Positions 1 to 7,948 of a DNA stretch of 64,000 bases are shown here, piece after piece. The stretch's first letter is position 1; every line of letters starts with the position of its first letter. The notes beneath the pieces were generated by a model. It had not been told where the DNA came from. It searched no databases and was given only the letters and a program-made list of their open reading frames with translations. Source of the stretch: Sphingopyxis sp. CCNWLW2 (GTDB lineage Bacteria > Pseudomonadota > Alphaproteobacteria > Sphingomonadales > Sphingomonadaceae); contig NZ_JBAWKJ010000001.1 in NCBI RefSeq assembly GCF_037095755.1, positions 310,001 to 374,000 on the forward strand, written 5' to 3'. The position numbers and the translations under genes were made by a program.

Positions 1-1147
1 GCTGCACCGCGTCCACGACGGCATGCGGGCGACCGGCTGCGCCGAGCCGGTCGCCCGCCTGGACGACATCCACCTTGGCGATGCCGACGATATCGCCCGG
101 TTCGGCGCGAGCGATCTTCGTGGTCGCCGCTCCCTGCAATGCGAACAGTGACCCGATACGCATCGGGTTCCCATCGGCGCCTAACAGTTCGGCCCCCTCG
201 GCAAGCGGCGCACCAAAGACACGCGCGAGCGCCAGCCGGCCCACTGCGCTGCCATGCGTGACCTTGAACACCTGCGCCGCGGCACCGTCGATATCAAGCC
301 GATCCGCCGTCGACGCGGCGAGGGGCGTATCATGCCGCAGCATCTTGAGGAGGCGGCGGACGCCGAACCCGTTGAGCGCCGAGCCAAACAGGATCGGTAC
401 GATCTGCCCCGCTGCGGTCTCACGGGCGAGATCGCCAAAGATTGTGTCGGAGCTTGGCTTCTCGTCGTTCAGCAATTGCTCGAGCAGTGTATCGTCATGA
501 TCTGCCAGCTGTTCGAGCATGTGGAAGCGCGCATCGGTCTCCTCGCTCTTTAGATGGGCGGCCAACGGCACCCGTTCGGAGCGGCGGCCCGGTTGATAAT
601 GATATGCGCGCTCCAGCGCGAGATCGACAAAGCCAGCTATGCGCTCGCCGGCCCGGATCGGGATTTGCCGCGCCACAACGGCCGTCGCGCTCAGCGGCTG
701 GAGCGCTGCAAGCAGATCCTCGATGCTGCCGCGCGCCTGATCGATCTTGTTGACGAACAGCGCGTGCGGGAGGCGGAGCGCTTCCAGGCGCCGCAATGTC
801 GGTTCGACCAGCGGCGCCCGCGCCGGATCGGGATCGATCACCACCAGCGCCAGATCGGCCACGGCCAGCGCCATCTCCGCGTCCGCCGCGAAGCCCACCG
901 AGCCGGGCGCGTCGATCAGCGCATAGCCTTCCTTCATCCATTCGAAGCGCATCAGGTTAAGTTCGGTCGAGCCACATCGCGCGCGCGCTTCCGGGCTGGC
1001 GTCGCCCACGCTGCTGCCGCCATCGACCGCGCCCAACCGGGCGCTGGCCCCCGCCGCGAACAGCATGGCCTCGGCGAGGCTCGTCTTGCCTGTGCCGGCG
1101 GGTCCGACGATCGCGATGGCTCTGGTGCCGTGGATAGTTCCATCCAT
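1..1147 (-). CDS. Elongation factor G-like GTPase (partial, C-terminus outside window)
   Basis: Reads leftward from an ATG at 1147 preceded by an AGGAGGAGA ribosome site and stays open to the window edge, giving about 382 N-terminal residues of a family usually near 680. The GTPase signatures are visible: P-loop GPAGTGKT near residues 15-22, DAPG near 79-82, NKID near 128 and a GSALNGFG segment that fits the G5 loop. The P-loop differs from the canonical EF-G GHIDHGKTT, which is typical of the second, EF-G-like paralogue of Alphaproteobacteria and not of the essential fusA. Domain II follows, with GDIVGIAKVDVVQAGDRLG near the cut. These paralogues are assigned to translation or ribosome handling, but their exact role is poorly defined. 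It shows no functional link to the catabolic genes that follow. Confidence 0.85.
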   Translation of the reverse strand, partial: MDGTIHGTRAIAIVGPAGTGKTSLAEAMLFAAGASARLGAVDGGSSVGDASPEARARCGSTELNLMRFEWMKEGYALIDAPGSVGFAADAEMALAVADLALVVIDPDPARAPLVEPTLRRLEALRLPHALFVNKIDQARGSIEDLLAALQPLSATAVVARQIPIRAGERIAGFVDLALERAYHYQPGRRSERVPLAAHLKSEETDARFHMLEQLADHDDTLLEQLLNDEKPSSDTIFGDLARETAAGQIVPILFGSALNGFGVRRLLKMLRHDTPLAASTADRLDIDGAAAQVFKVTHGSAVGRLALARVFGAPLAEGAELLGADGNPMRIGSLFALQGAATTKIARAEPGDIVGIAKVDVVQAGDRLGAAGRPHAVVDAVQ

Positions 1148-1486
1148 GTCGCTCTCCTCCTGCCTGCCTATTTTCCTCACCGGAAAATGGCCCACTGGAA
1201 TTGCGAGGATCGACCTCAACACGTCCAAACACAAGATCATTTAAAGGTGGAATGTCCCGGTCTTTGCGCTGCCCTCCAAAAACGGGAATAGCACGCTAAA
1301 CCGACGGACGGTCGTAACGGGTCGATGCCCTAGGCAGTGGACGCTCCGGCCTGTGCCTATGGCGTCGCAAACAAGAACGAAGGACTGCTTTTGAGGTCAC
1401 CGATCCGGCGTTCGAATGGCTAGGTTGAAGCGCAAAGCAGACCTCTTTTCCTGATCAAACTTCCCATATTCAAGCAGGAGCGGAGT
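1148..1486. other. Intergenic stretch without a recognised gene
   Basis: These 339 bases separate the start of the EF-G-like gene from the end of the KDG kinase gene. They hold the ribosome site of the EF-G-like gene and presumably its promoter and the 3' end of the alginate operon. I found no convincing tRNA, small ORF, or stem-loop with a T-run. Confidence 0.5.
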
Positions 1487-2506
1487 CTAGCGTGAAATGT
1501 CCTGCGCTACATCGGAAACGCTGTCGAGCATTGCGCGGGAAAATGGCGCAAAATCGCCGTAGATGCCATGTTTGAGCACGGACATCCCGAGGCCGCGCTT
1601 CGCTGCGTCGGCCAAGCCCCTCCCCCGCCACAATCCGTCGAGAACGCCGGCTGCGAATGCATCGCCGGTCCCGACCCGGTCGATCACCGGCGCCACGACA
1701 GTGGGTTCGGTCACCCCTGCCGCGTCGCGGGTATCGATACGCGCCGTGATCCGGTGCACGTCCGGGCCAACGATCTCGCGCGCAGTCGATGCAACATATT
1801 CGAGCGACGGAAAGTGATCGAGCAGCGCGAGGGCGGCCTCGCGCCGCCGGTCTTCGGCTTCACCCGAAAATTCGCGGCCGAGGAGCAGCGCCGCATCGCG
1901 ATGATTGCCGAACAGCACAGTTGCCTGCGCGACGATCGGCTTCAATATCGCCGCGGGATCGGGCTGCCAGCGATCCCAAAGACGTCCGCGCCAATTGCCG
2001 TCGAACGACACGCCGATCCCGACCGCGCGCGCGCGCGTGACGGCTTCGAGAACGGCTTCGGCGCTGCGTGGCCCGAGCGCGGGCGTAACCCCCGACACGT
2101 GCAGCCAGCCGACGCCGTCAAACGAATGATCCCAGTTCCAGTCACCCGCTCTGGTTTCGGCAAAAGCCGAGCCGGCACGGTCATAGACGACCTCGGCCGG
2201 GCGCATCGGACCGCCGGGCAGGTAATAATAAAGGCCCATGCGGCCCGCGGGGCGGCGCACGGGCGCAACATCGACGCCGTGGCGGCGCAGTTCTCCAAGT
2301 ACGCCGTCGCCGATCGAACCTTCGGGGACGGCGCTGATCATCGCCGTGTCATGGCCAAGCGCGGCAAGCGCAACGGCGACATTCGCCTCGGCGCCGCCGA
2401 CATGCGCGTCGAAGCGGGCCGATTGCAGCGGCAGTTCGCCGTGCGGAACCGCGACGCGCATAACGATTTCGCCGAAGCAGGCGACGATTCCTTGGGGCGC
2501 GATCAT
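1487..2506 (-). CDS. kdgK: 2-keto-3-deoxygluconate (KDG) kinase, PfkB family
   Basis: A 339-residue PfkB/ribokinase-family sugar kinase. The N-terminal GGAEANVAVALAALG segment (about 37-51) is the substrate-side PfkB motif, and VGTGDAFAAG (about 278-287) is the second PfkB signature carrying the catalytic Asp (D282) and anion hole. The family reaction here is ATP-dependent phosphorylation of 2-keto-3-deoxygluconate to KDPG, the last dedicated step before Entner-Doudoroff cleavage. It is the last gene of the minus-strand alginate series and its ATG overlaps the stop of the upstream hydratase gene by 4 nt (ATGA), implying translational coupling. No KDPG aldolase gene lies in the window, so that step must be encoded elsewhere. 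KDG specificity is inferred from the lyase/DEH reductase context; a related 2-keto sugar acid is possible. Confidence 0.88.
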   Translation of the reverse strand: MIAPQGIVACFGEIVMRVAVPHGELPLQSARFDAHVGGAEANVAVALAALGHDTAMISAVPEGSIGDGVLGELRRHGVDVAPVRRPAGRMGLYYYLPGGPMRPAEVVYDRAGSAFAETRAGDWNWDHSFDGVGWLHVSGVTPALGPRSAEAVLEAVTRARAVGIGVSFDGNWRGRLWDRWQPDPAAILKPIVAQATVLFGNHRDAALLLGREFSGEAEDRRREAALALLDHFPSLEYVASTAREIVGPDVHRITARIDTRDAAGVTEPTVVAPVIDRVGTGDAFAAGVLDGLWRGRGLADAAKRGLGMSVLKHGIYGDFAPFSRAMLDSVSDVAQDISR

Positions 2507-3300
2507 GGCTTGAATCCGGTTTCGGCGATGGCGGTGCAGGCGATATGGACGTCAGACCCGAAATGGGCTGTCGCCGTCCCGCCGATGCCGATCGGATGGA
2601 CGCCGGTGATCGCACCGGCCGAAATCCACTGCCCGGGCTTCAGTTCGATGACGCCGCGCCGATGAAGGTCGACGAGGAAATTCAGCGATCCCCACGGACC
2701 GTCGAGCACGTCGATCGCGCGCCCGGTTCCGACGGTGACGCCGTCGATTTCCGTTTCGACGGCGAGCGTCGCGAAATCCTCGATGCCCAGCCTCGGCCCC
2801 AGCAGAAGCCCGTTGTTGATGCCGATATCGGCGATGATGCCATAGGGAGCATGGTCATGGACGTCGGGTGCGGGCGAGCTTGCGACTTCGAACCCGGCGC
2901 GAATCTCGTCGACCCAGGTGGCGCCGTCGTCGCCGCCCGTCAGCCGGTCAGGCACCGCGCGAAGGCGCAGCATCACCTCGGCCTCGATCGCGCCAGCGCC
3001 GCCGGCGAAAATCGCCGCGTCGCCCGGAACGTCCCCGTCGAGTTCGGCGATCCGCAACACCGGTCCCGCGACACGCTCGGCACCGAGGACCTCGATCAAG
3101 GCCGGCGGGATACGCCCGACCTTCCAGCCGAGCACCGGCGCGCCCAGCGCGGCAATCAGGCGCTGCTGCACCGCATAAGCCTCGGCGAGCGTGGCGGGCA
3201 CCGGCGCGGGAAAGGCGGCCAGCGCACGTCCCGACAGGCGCGCTTCAAGTAGCGCCGCGACCGGATCCGGCGCGGCCGGTGAAGGCAAAGGATCCGGCAT
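2503..3300 (-). CDS. 2-keto-4-pentenoate hydratase-like protein (fumarylacetoacetate hydrolase superfamily)
   Basis: A 265-residue protein with the MhpD/2-hydroxypenta-2,4-dienoate hydratase architecture: an N-terminal helical part (ALLEARLSGR, LGWKVG) and a beta-rich FAH-type core with the metal-ligand region around EAEVMLRL (near 105-112). A conserved DIGINNGLLLG segment and a C-terminal GxGGTATAHFG segment follow. Family members hydrate or dehydrate 2-keto acids using a divalent metal. Here it is overlapped by 1 nt with the upstream regulator (TGATG) and by 4 nt with kdgK, so it is made with the KDG pathway. A role on a 2-keto-3-deoxy acid from uronate breakdown is an inference; no known alginate step requires this enzyme. 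Family assignment is firm, substrate is not. Confidence 0.8.
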   Translation of the reverse strand: MPDPLPSPAAPDPVAALLEARLSGRALAAFPAPVPATLAEAYAVQQRLIAALGAPVLGWKVGRIPPALIEVLGAERVAGPVLRIAELDGDVPGDAAIFAGGAGAIEAEVMLRLRAVPDRLTGGDDGATWVDEIRAGFEVASSPAPDVHDHAPYGIIADIGINNGLLLGPRLGIEDFATLAVETEIDGVTVGTGRAIDVLDGPWGSLNFLVDLHRRGVIELKPGQWISAGAITGVHPIGIGGTATAHFGSDVHIACTAIAETGFKP

Positions 3301-4046
3301 CAGGCCAGTTTTGCGCTCAACAGATAGCGTTCGCGGCTTTCGGCCGACTGGCGGCGCAGTTCGACGATCGCGCGTTCCTCGGTCTCGTCGAGCATCGATT
3401 CGATCAGGCGGTTGAAGTGGCGCCGCATCGCGAGCCGGGCGCCGGTCGCATCGCGATTGCGCAGCGCCGCGACGACATCGGCATGCTCAGCCTGGCGCGC
3501 GCTGCCGTCCTTGCGGCACACCAAAGAGTGGCTGCTCCGCACCTCGGGCAATTCCATCCGCATCCGCCACAGGCTCTCGATCACATGGATGATCGCCTTG
3601 TTGCTCGACGCCGCGGCGATCGTCATGTGAAACTCGCGGTCGATCGCGCTGATCTCTTCCTCGCTCTTGCTGTCGTCGGCCATCGCCTCGAGCAATTGGT
3701 CGAGTTTGGCGAGCGTTTCGGTCGAGATCGTCGGCGCGGCGAGCGCCGCGGCCTCCGCCTCGAACAGCGACCGCGCCTCGGTCAGTTCGAAGGCGCTGAC
3801 CTTGGGCAGGATCGCATTGTCGCCGGGCAGGATCGCCTCGACATAGGCGCCCGCGCCGGTGCGGATGTGAATCCACCCCGTCGCCTGCAACGCGATCTCA
3901 GCCTCGCGGATCGTCACCCGGCTCACCTCGAAGCGCTCGGAAAGCTCGCGCTCGCCGGGCAGCCGCGTCCCCGGCGGAAAGGTTCCGTCGAGAATCAGGC
4001 GCCGAATCGTGTCGGCGACATCTTCAAAAAGGCGGCGTTCGGCCAT
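3300..4046 (-). CDS. FadR/GntR-family transcriptional regulator of the alginate locus
   Basis: A 248-residue GntR regulator of the FadR subgroup. Residues 1-70 form the winged helix (GTRLPGERELSERFEVSRVT is the GntR helix-turn-helix). The C-terminal FCD all-helical ligand domain carries the expected metal/acid-binding positions in DREFHMTIA, QAEHADVV and MRRHFNRL. I chose the ATG at 4046, behind GGGGAGAAG, because an upstream in-frame extension would run into the end of the receptor gene and lacks homology. It heads the hydratase-kdgK segment and overlaps the hydratase by 1 nt. A GGTAGGACAA box 46 nt upstream also occurs in the PL6/TonB receptor intergenic region, so it probably represses both the lyase operon and itself, with a KDG or DEH-type effector. 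That effector is inferred from FadR-type uronate regulators such as UxuR. Confidence 0.86.
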   Translation of the reverse strand: MAERRLFEDVADTIRRLILDGTFPPGTRLPGERELSERFEVSRVTIREAEIALQATGWIHIRTGAGAYVEAILPGDNAILPKVSAFELTEARSLFEAEAAALAAPTISTETLAKLDQLLEAMADDSKSEEEISAIDREFHMTIAAASSNKAIIHVIESLWRMRMELPEVRSSHSLVCRKDGSARQAEHADVVAALRNRDATGARLAMRRHFNRLIESMLDETEERAIVELRRQSAESRERYLLSAKLA

Positions 4047-4091
4047 GGTCAATCTTCTCCCCGCACAAGCGTCAGGAAGTCCATACAATCC

Positions 4092-4101
4092 GGTAGGACA
4101 A
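4092..4101. promoter_or_regulatory. Candidate FadR-type operator (GGTAGGACAA)
   Basis: The 10-mer lies in the 82-nt gap between the end of the TonB receptor gene and the start of the FadR-type regulator. The identical 10-mer recurs at 14413-14422 between the divergent PL6 and TonB receptor genes, and a variant (GGTCTGACAA) occurs at 14463. FadR-group sites usually contain TGGT...ACCA half-sites, which this resembles. Assignment to this regulator is inferred. Confidence 0.5.
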
Positions 4102-4128
4102 GTTTGAAGCCCATCACCGAACTTAGTT

Positions 4129-6993
4129 TCAAATCCGCGCCCGGATGCCGATGAAATATTTCGCGCCATAATAGTGATACTGGCGGCTGCTGCCATAGAC
4201 CGGCATGTAGGTCGCCTTCGGCTCGTTGAAGATGTTGAGCGCCTCGAAGCGGAGCGACACGCCGGGCATCAGGCTCATCGACGCGCGGAAGTCGACCGTC
4301 TCGCTCGGACCGACATAGCGCAGCTGGCTGTTGCCACCCACGAAGTCCTGGAAATAGCTCGAACGATAATTGTAGATCGCCTGCAGCGAGACGGGGCCGA
4401 TGTCGTAATAGGCCTGCGCCGACAGCACATGCTTTGAATAGCCCGACAGGCCCGCCGGCGGGATGATCCCTTCGCTGACCTCTTCGGTGACCGGATCATA
4501 TTGGTCGCCGAGGCGAATGTCCTGCGTTTCGAAATTGGAATCGGCATAATTATAGCTGACCTTCGCGCCGAGGCCGTCGAGCGGCTTGGGCAGGAAGCTG
4601 AAGCGCGTCGCCGCGGTCAGTTCGAGGCCATAGATGCGCGACTTGTCGGGGCTGTTGCGCGTCTGCGTCACCGGGATCGACACCGTCTCGCCGTCGATCG
4701 TGAAATCCTCGTCGAACACCACCGGCTGGAAGCCGCCGTTGAACTGCTTGTAGTAAACGGTCGCCGACAGGAGACTGTCCTTGTTCGGATACCATTCGAC
4801 CGACAGGTCGCCGTTCCACGACATCAGCGGTTTCAGACGCGGACTGCCGTTGGCGCGGATATTGTCGATCGCATCCTCGATAGACGTGAAATCCCCGGCG
4901 CCTTCGAGCGTGATAGTGCGTCCGGCGCCGAGTGCGCTGGGGTTGGGGCGCGACATGGCGCGATAGCCGGCGAGGCGGACGAGCGTGTCGGGCGCAACCT
5001 CGAAGATCGCGTTGACGCTCGGCAAGATGCGCGTGTTGCTGCTCTTGATCGTTTCGGTCACGAAGTCGCCGGTTTCGTCGAGCGTGAAGGAGCCATCGCC
5101 GCTGGGGTCGGGGACGACGATGAGGTCGCTGCGCAGCCCCTTCGAGGTGACGCGCGTGTTGACGACGCGCACGCCGATGTTGCCGCGTACCGGCATGCTG
5201 CCAAGGTCGCCTTCATAATCGGCCATCACATACCCCGCGAGCGTGGTTTCCTTGACGTCGCGGCTGGCGACCGAGCGCATCTCGTCGGGCAGGCCCGGAT
5301 CCTCGGTGCCCATATATTCGCGGAACAGGCAGTCGACGTCGAAGGTCGCCCAGCTATGGATGCTGTTGCCCTTCGCCGCCGACAGGAAATCGGTCTGCGG
5401 GAAGGCCTGGCGGCAGATATTGTTGATCCGCTTGTCCACCGCGATCGGCTCGGTCAGGTTGAAATCGCCGTTGCGCAGGTCGTAATCGCGATAGGTGAGC
5501 TGCGACCAGCGGCCACCCGCCGAGATCGTCTTCAGGAAACCGTCGAGCTCATAGCTCGCGTCGAAGCGGCCGGCGAAAATTTCGTTGTGGCGCTTGGCCT
5601 CGTCGCGCCGGAAGCGCGAATCCTCCCAGAAGAGATCGTGATTGTTGAGGTCGAAGCGCGGGTCGATCGTGATCGTCGGCACGAAGCTGCCCGGCGCAAT
5701 CTCATATTTATAGGGGATGCGCCGGTTGTTGAAGACGGTGCGCACGCCGTTGACGTCGGTCGCCGCGGTGCGCAGACGGACGTTACGTTCGATTTCCTTA
5801 CGGATCGTGCGCGAATAGCTGCCGTCGAGCTTGATCGTCAGCCGGTCGCTCGCCTCCCAGTCGACCGACAGCCCGCCGCCCAGATATTCCTCCGACCGCG
5901 ACAGTTCGGAACCATTCGATTCGATCGCCGACAGGCCGTTCAGGCTCTGGACGATGCCATTTTCGTCATAGACGACGTTGGTCAGCCCGACGCGGCCTTC
6001 GGACAGATTGAGGTCGCGGCGGCTCTCGACGAAGGTGCGGTCCGAATATTGAACGTCAAGATTGATGTCGAGCGTGTCGGTCGGGCGGAACTGGATCGCG
6101 CCGAACACCGCGTCGCGCTTGTCGGTCTCGCTGATCTGGCGGAAGGTATAGGCGTTGGGGACGAGGTAGAAGGGCAGGTTCTGCCCATATTCGCCGCGCT
6201 CATATTCGTTGCAATTGCCGTTCGCGACGATGGGCGATGCCTGGCACGCGGTCCAGGTGGTCGATGCGGCATAGGTCTCTTCGGGATTGTTCGTGTCGTT
6301 GCGCTGGACACCGATCGCGATGCCGATCGTGTCGTTCGCGAACTGGTCGACATAGCTCAGCGTCCCGCGCCAGCCGATGCCGCCCGACCCGCCCGTGACG
6401 CGGTCGCCATAGGGGTTGAACTGCGCCTTCACCTCGCCCTGCAGGCGGCGCTTGCCGAAGTCGAGCGGCCGCAGCGTGCCGATCTCGATCGTGCCCGCGA
6501 CGCCGCCTTCGACGAGGCTCGCCTGCTGCGTCTTGTAAATCTTGATATTGTTGACGAGTTCGGAGGGGAACTGGTTGAAGTTCACCGAGCGGTCGCCGCT
6601 GCCGTTGCTTGCGTCGCGGCCGTTGAAGGTCGCGTTCGACAGGAAGGGGCCGAGGCCGCGCAGCGCGATTTCGGACGCGTCGCCCTTTTCGCGGTGCGTC
6701 GTCGCACCGGTAATCGTCTGGATCGCCTGCCCGACCGAGATCGCCGGGATGTCGCCGATGTCGTCCGACGACAGCGCGTCGACGATCGCCGTTTCCTCGC
6801 GTTTGGTATTGATCGAATTCTGGATCGTTTCGCGGATACCGGTGACGACGATCGCGTCTTCTTCGGGTTCAGCCTGCGGGGCGGGTGCGTCCTGCGCCAA
6901 TACAGGCGTCGCGGCGATCAGCAGCGTCGAACCGGCGCCGGCCAGCAACGCGGCGCGCAGCACGCGCGCACGGATCTGATTACGAGAATTCAC
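4129..6993 (-). CDS. TonB-dependent outer-membrane receptor of the alginate locus
   Basis: A 954-residue receptor. I place the start at the GTG at 6993, behind GGGAGAG, because it leads directly into a signal peptide ending near VLAQD; an ATG further upstream has no such context. The plug domain begins at EEDAIVVTGIRETI, followed by the plug hallmarks EIALRGLG and VEGGVAGTIEIGTLRPLD. The remainder is the 22-strand barrel. It sits directly after the CE12 esterase and before the FadR-type regulator, all on the same strand, and should import alginate or oligoalginate across the outer membrane with TonB energy. The 115-nt gap upstream holds two inverted repeats, so it probably has its own regulated promoter. 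The last residues are RARI instead of the terminal Phe usual for barrel proteins and present in the other two receptors in this window. Confidence 0.92.
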   Translation of the reverse strand: MNSRNQIRARVLRAALLAGAGSTLLIAATPVLAQDAPAPQAEPEEDAIVVTGIRETIQNSINTKREETAIVDALSSDDIGDIPAISVGQAIQTITGATTHREKGDASEIALRGLGPFLSNATFNGRDASNGSGDRSVNFNQFPSELVNNIKIYKTQQASLVEGGVAGTIEIGTLRPLDFGKRRLQGEVKAQFNPYGDRVTGGSGGIGWRGTLSYVDQFANDTIGIAIGVQRNDTNNPEETYAASTTWTACQASPIVANGNCNEYERGEYGQNLPFYLVPNAYTFRQISETDKRDAVFGAIQFRPTDTLDINLDVQYSDRTFVESRRDLNLSEGRVGLTNVVYDENGIVQSLNGLSAIESNGSELSRSEEYLGGGLSVDWEASDRLTIKLDGSYSRTIRKEIERNVRLRTAATDVNGVRTVFNNRRIPYKYEIAPGSFVPTITIDPRFDLNNHDLFWEDSRFRRDEAKRHNEIFAGRFDASYELDGFLKTISAGGRWSQLTYRDYDLRNGDFNLTEPIAVDKRINNICRQAFPQTDFLSAAKGNSIHSWATFDVDCLFREYMGTEDPGLPDEMRSVASRDVKETTLAGYVMADYEGDLGSMPVRGNIGVRVVNTRVTSKGLRSDLIVVPDPSGDGSFTLDETGDFVTETIKSSNTRILPSVNAIFEVAPDTLVRLAGYRAMSRPNPSALGAGRTITLEGAGDFTSIEDAIDNIRANGSPRLKPLMSWNGDLSVEWYPNKDSLLSATVYYKQFNGGFQPVVFDEDFTIDGETVSIPVTQTRNSPDKSRIYGLELTAATRFSFLPKPLDGLGAKVSYNYADSNFETQDIRLGDQYDPVTEEVSEGIIPPAGLSGYSKHVLSAQAYYDIGPVSLQAIYNYRSSYFQDFVGGNSQLRYVGPSETVDFRASMSLMPGVSLRFEALNIFNEPKATYMPVYGSSRQYHYYGAKYFIGIRARI

Positions 6994-7029
6994 GTCGTCT
7001 CTCCCAAATATCGATTCTGTTCTGACCAA

Positions 7030-7049
7030 TGCTGTCAGGCATGACAGCA
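7030..7049. repeat. Inverted repeat in the receptor leader (8-bp arms, 4-nt centre)
   Basis: TGCTGTCA and TGACAGCA flank a GGCA centre, 37 nt upstream of the receptor GTG. It may be a protein-binding site or a hairpin in the mRNA leader. It is separate from the larger palindrome at 7066-7100. Confidence 0.5.
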
Positions 7050-7065
7050 AAATTGTCAACCATTG

Positions 7066-7100
7066 TGTATGGCAAATTGGTTAGTCCATTCTGCCATACA
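7066..7100. promoter_or_regulatory. 35-bp interrupted palindrome, candidate operator of the TonB receptor gene
   Basis: Perfect 9-bp arms TGTATGGCA and TGCCATACA lie symmetrically about position 7083, and a second inner symmetry, TGG...CCA, shares the same centre. It lies between the CE12 gene end and the receptor start. A 17-nt centre and no T-run argue against a terminator, so a site for a dimeric regulator is more likely. The inner TTGGTTAGTCCA resembles the FadR-like boxes at 4092 and 14463. Confidence 0.55.
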
Positions 7101-7108
7101 TGTTTTTG

Positions 7109-7948
7109 TCAGCGAACGAGCTGGCTCCGCAGCCCGGGCACCGAGCGCGCGAGCGCCTGCGTAACCAGCTTCGCAGTGACCTCGGCGCCGATATCGCCGA
7201 GGTGCGTGTAATCGAACTTGCGCGTCACCTGTCCGCGCGCGCCGTCACCGGTAATCGGCGCCGGTTCGGGCGGTGCCGGACGTGCGGCCAGCGTCGTGCC
7301 CGCCTTCGCCGCGGCGAGTTCCTCAGCCGTCGGCGGTTCCTGCGCGAGCTTGGTTGCCATCTCGGCACCCATTTCCTGCGCCTGCGCCGCGCTCAGCGCG
7401 TTGAGGTCCACCAGCGGCACGTCCATCGCCTTGGCGACGCCGCGCACCTGATCGGACCAGCTCGCGAGCGTGTTCCTGAGCTTGCCGTCCTTGAACTCGC
7501 GCCGCGTCAGCGGCGTGACGAGCACCGGCGTCGCCCCCGCCGCCCTCACCTCTTCGACGAAGCGGCGGAGATTGGCGGGGAACTCGGTCGTCTCGTCGGT
7601 CCAGCGTTCCGACTTCGACGACTGATCGTTATGCGCGAACTGGATCAGCACCCAGGTGCCGCGATATCCCGGCACCTTCGCCTCGGCGAGCGCGATGTCC
7701 CAGCCGCCTTCCTGCCGATAGCTGCGCGTGCTGCGCCCGCCGCGCCCGGCGTTGACGCACGCGACCGACGATTTGACATGATGCGAGCAGAATGCCCCGC
7801 CCCAGCCGCTATGCGGCGCCATCGTCGAATCGCCGACGAGGATGATCTTGTACGGCTCGAGCGGCGGCGCATCGGTCCGCTCGCGGGTCTGGGCCTGCGC
7901 CCCGCTCGCGAGCAGGGCAACGATGGCTGTCGCTACAAGCCGGCGCAT
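7109..7948 (-). CDS. SGNH/GDSL hydrolase, CE12 rhamnogalacturonan-acetylesterase type
   Basis: A 279-residue secreted esterase. Residues 1-20 are a signal peptide ending at AQAQ. The SGNH blocks are present: GDSTM with nucleophile Ser41, the GRGGRST block near 68-74, HND near 106-108, and DYTHLG near 247 carrying the catalytic Asp and His. Block order and spacing match CE12 enzymes, which remove O-acetyl groups from uronic-acid polysaccharides. Its ATG overlaps the stop of the SDR gene by 1 nt. Since the operon also encodes alginate lyases, the likely job is deacetylating bacterial (O-acetylated) alginate before or after cleavage. That is inference; pectic rhamnogalacturonan is the known CE12 substrate, but no pectinase is nearby. 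Confidence 0.82.
   Translation of the reverse strand: MRRLVATAIVALLASGAQAQTRERTDAPPLEPYKIILVGDSTMAPHSGWGGAFCSHHVKSSVACVNAGRGGRSTRSYRQEGGWDIALAEAKVPGYRGTWVLIQFAHNDQSSKSERWTDETTEFPANLRRFVEEVRAAGATPVLVTPLTRREFKDGKLRNTLASWSDQVRGVAKAMDVPLVDLNALSAAQAQEMGAEMATKLAQEPPTAEELAAAKAGTTLAARPAPPEPAPITGDGARGQVTRKFDYTHLGDIGAEVTAKLVTQALARSVPGLRSQLVR

Noticed and set aside
3300..4196. 50-residue N-terminal extension of the FadR-type regulator
   Set aside because: It would overlap the receptor gene end and the candidate operator. The ATG at 4046 has GGGGAGAAG and gives the normal GntR N-terminus.
4501..7044. Long plus-strand open frame (847 codons) opposite the alginate TonB receptor gene
   Set aside because: Shadow frame: Arg/Ala/Val/Asp-rich with no recognisable domain, while the opposite strand encodes a full receptor. 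High GC makes such antisense frames common.
7051..7060. TTGTCAACCA as another FadR-like box
   Set aside because: The half-site spacing is one base short of the GGTNNGACAA pattern (reverse form TTGTCNNACC), so it is not counted.
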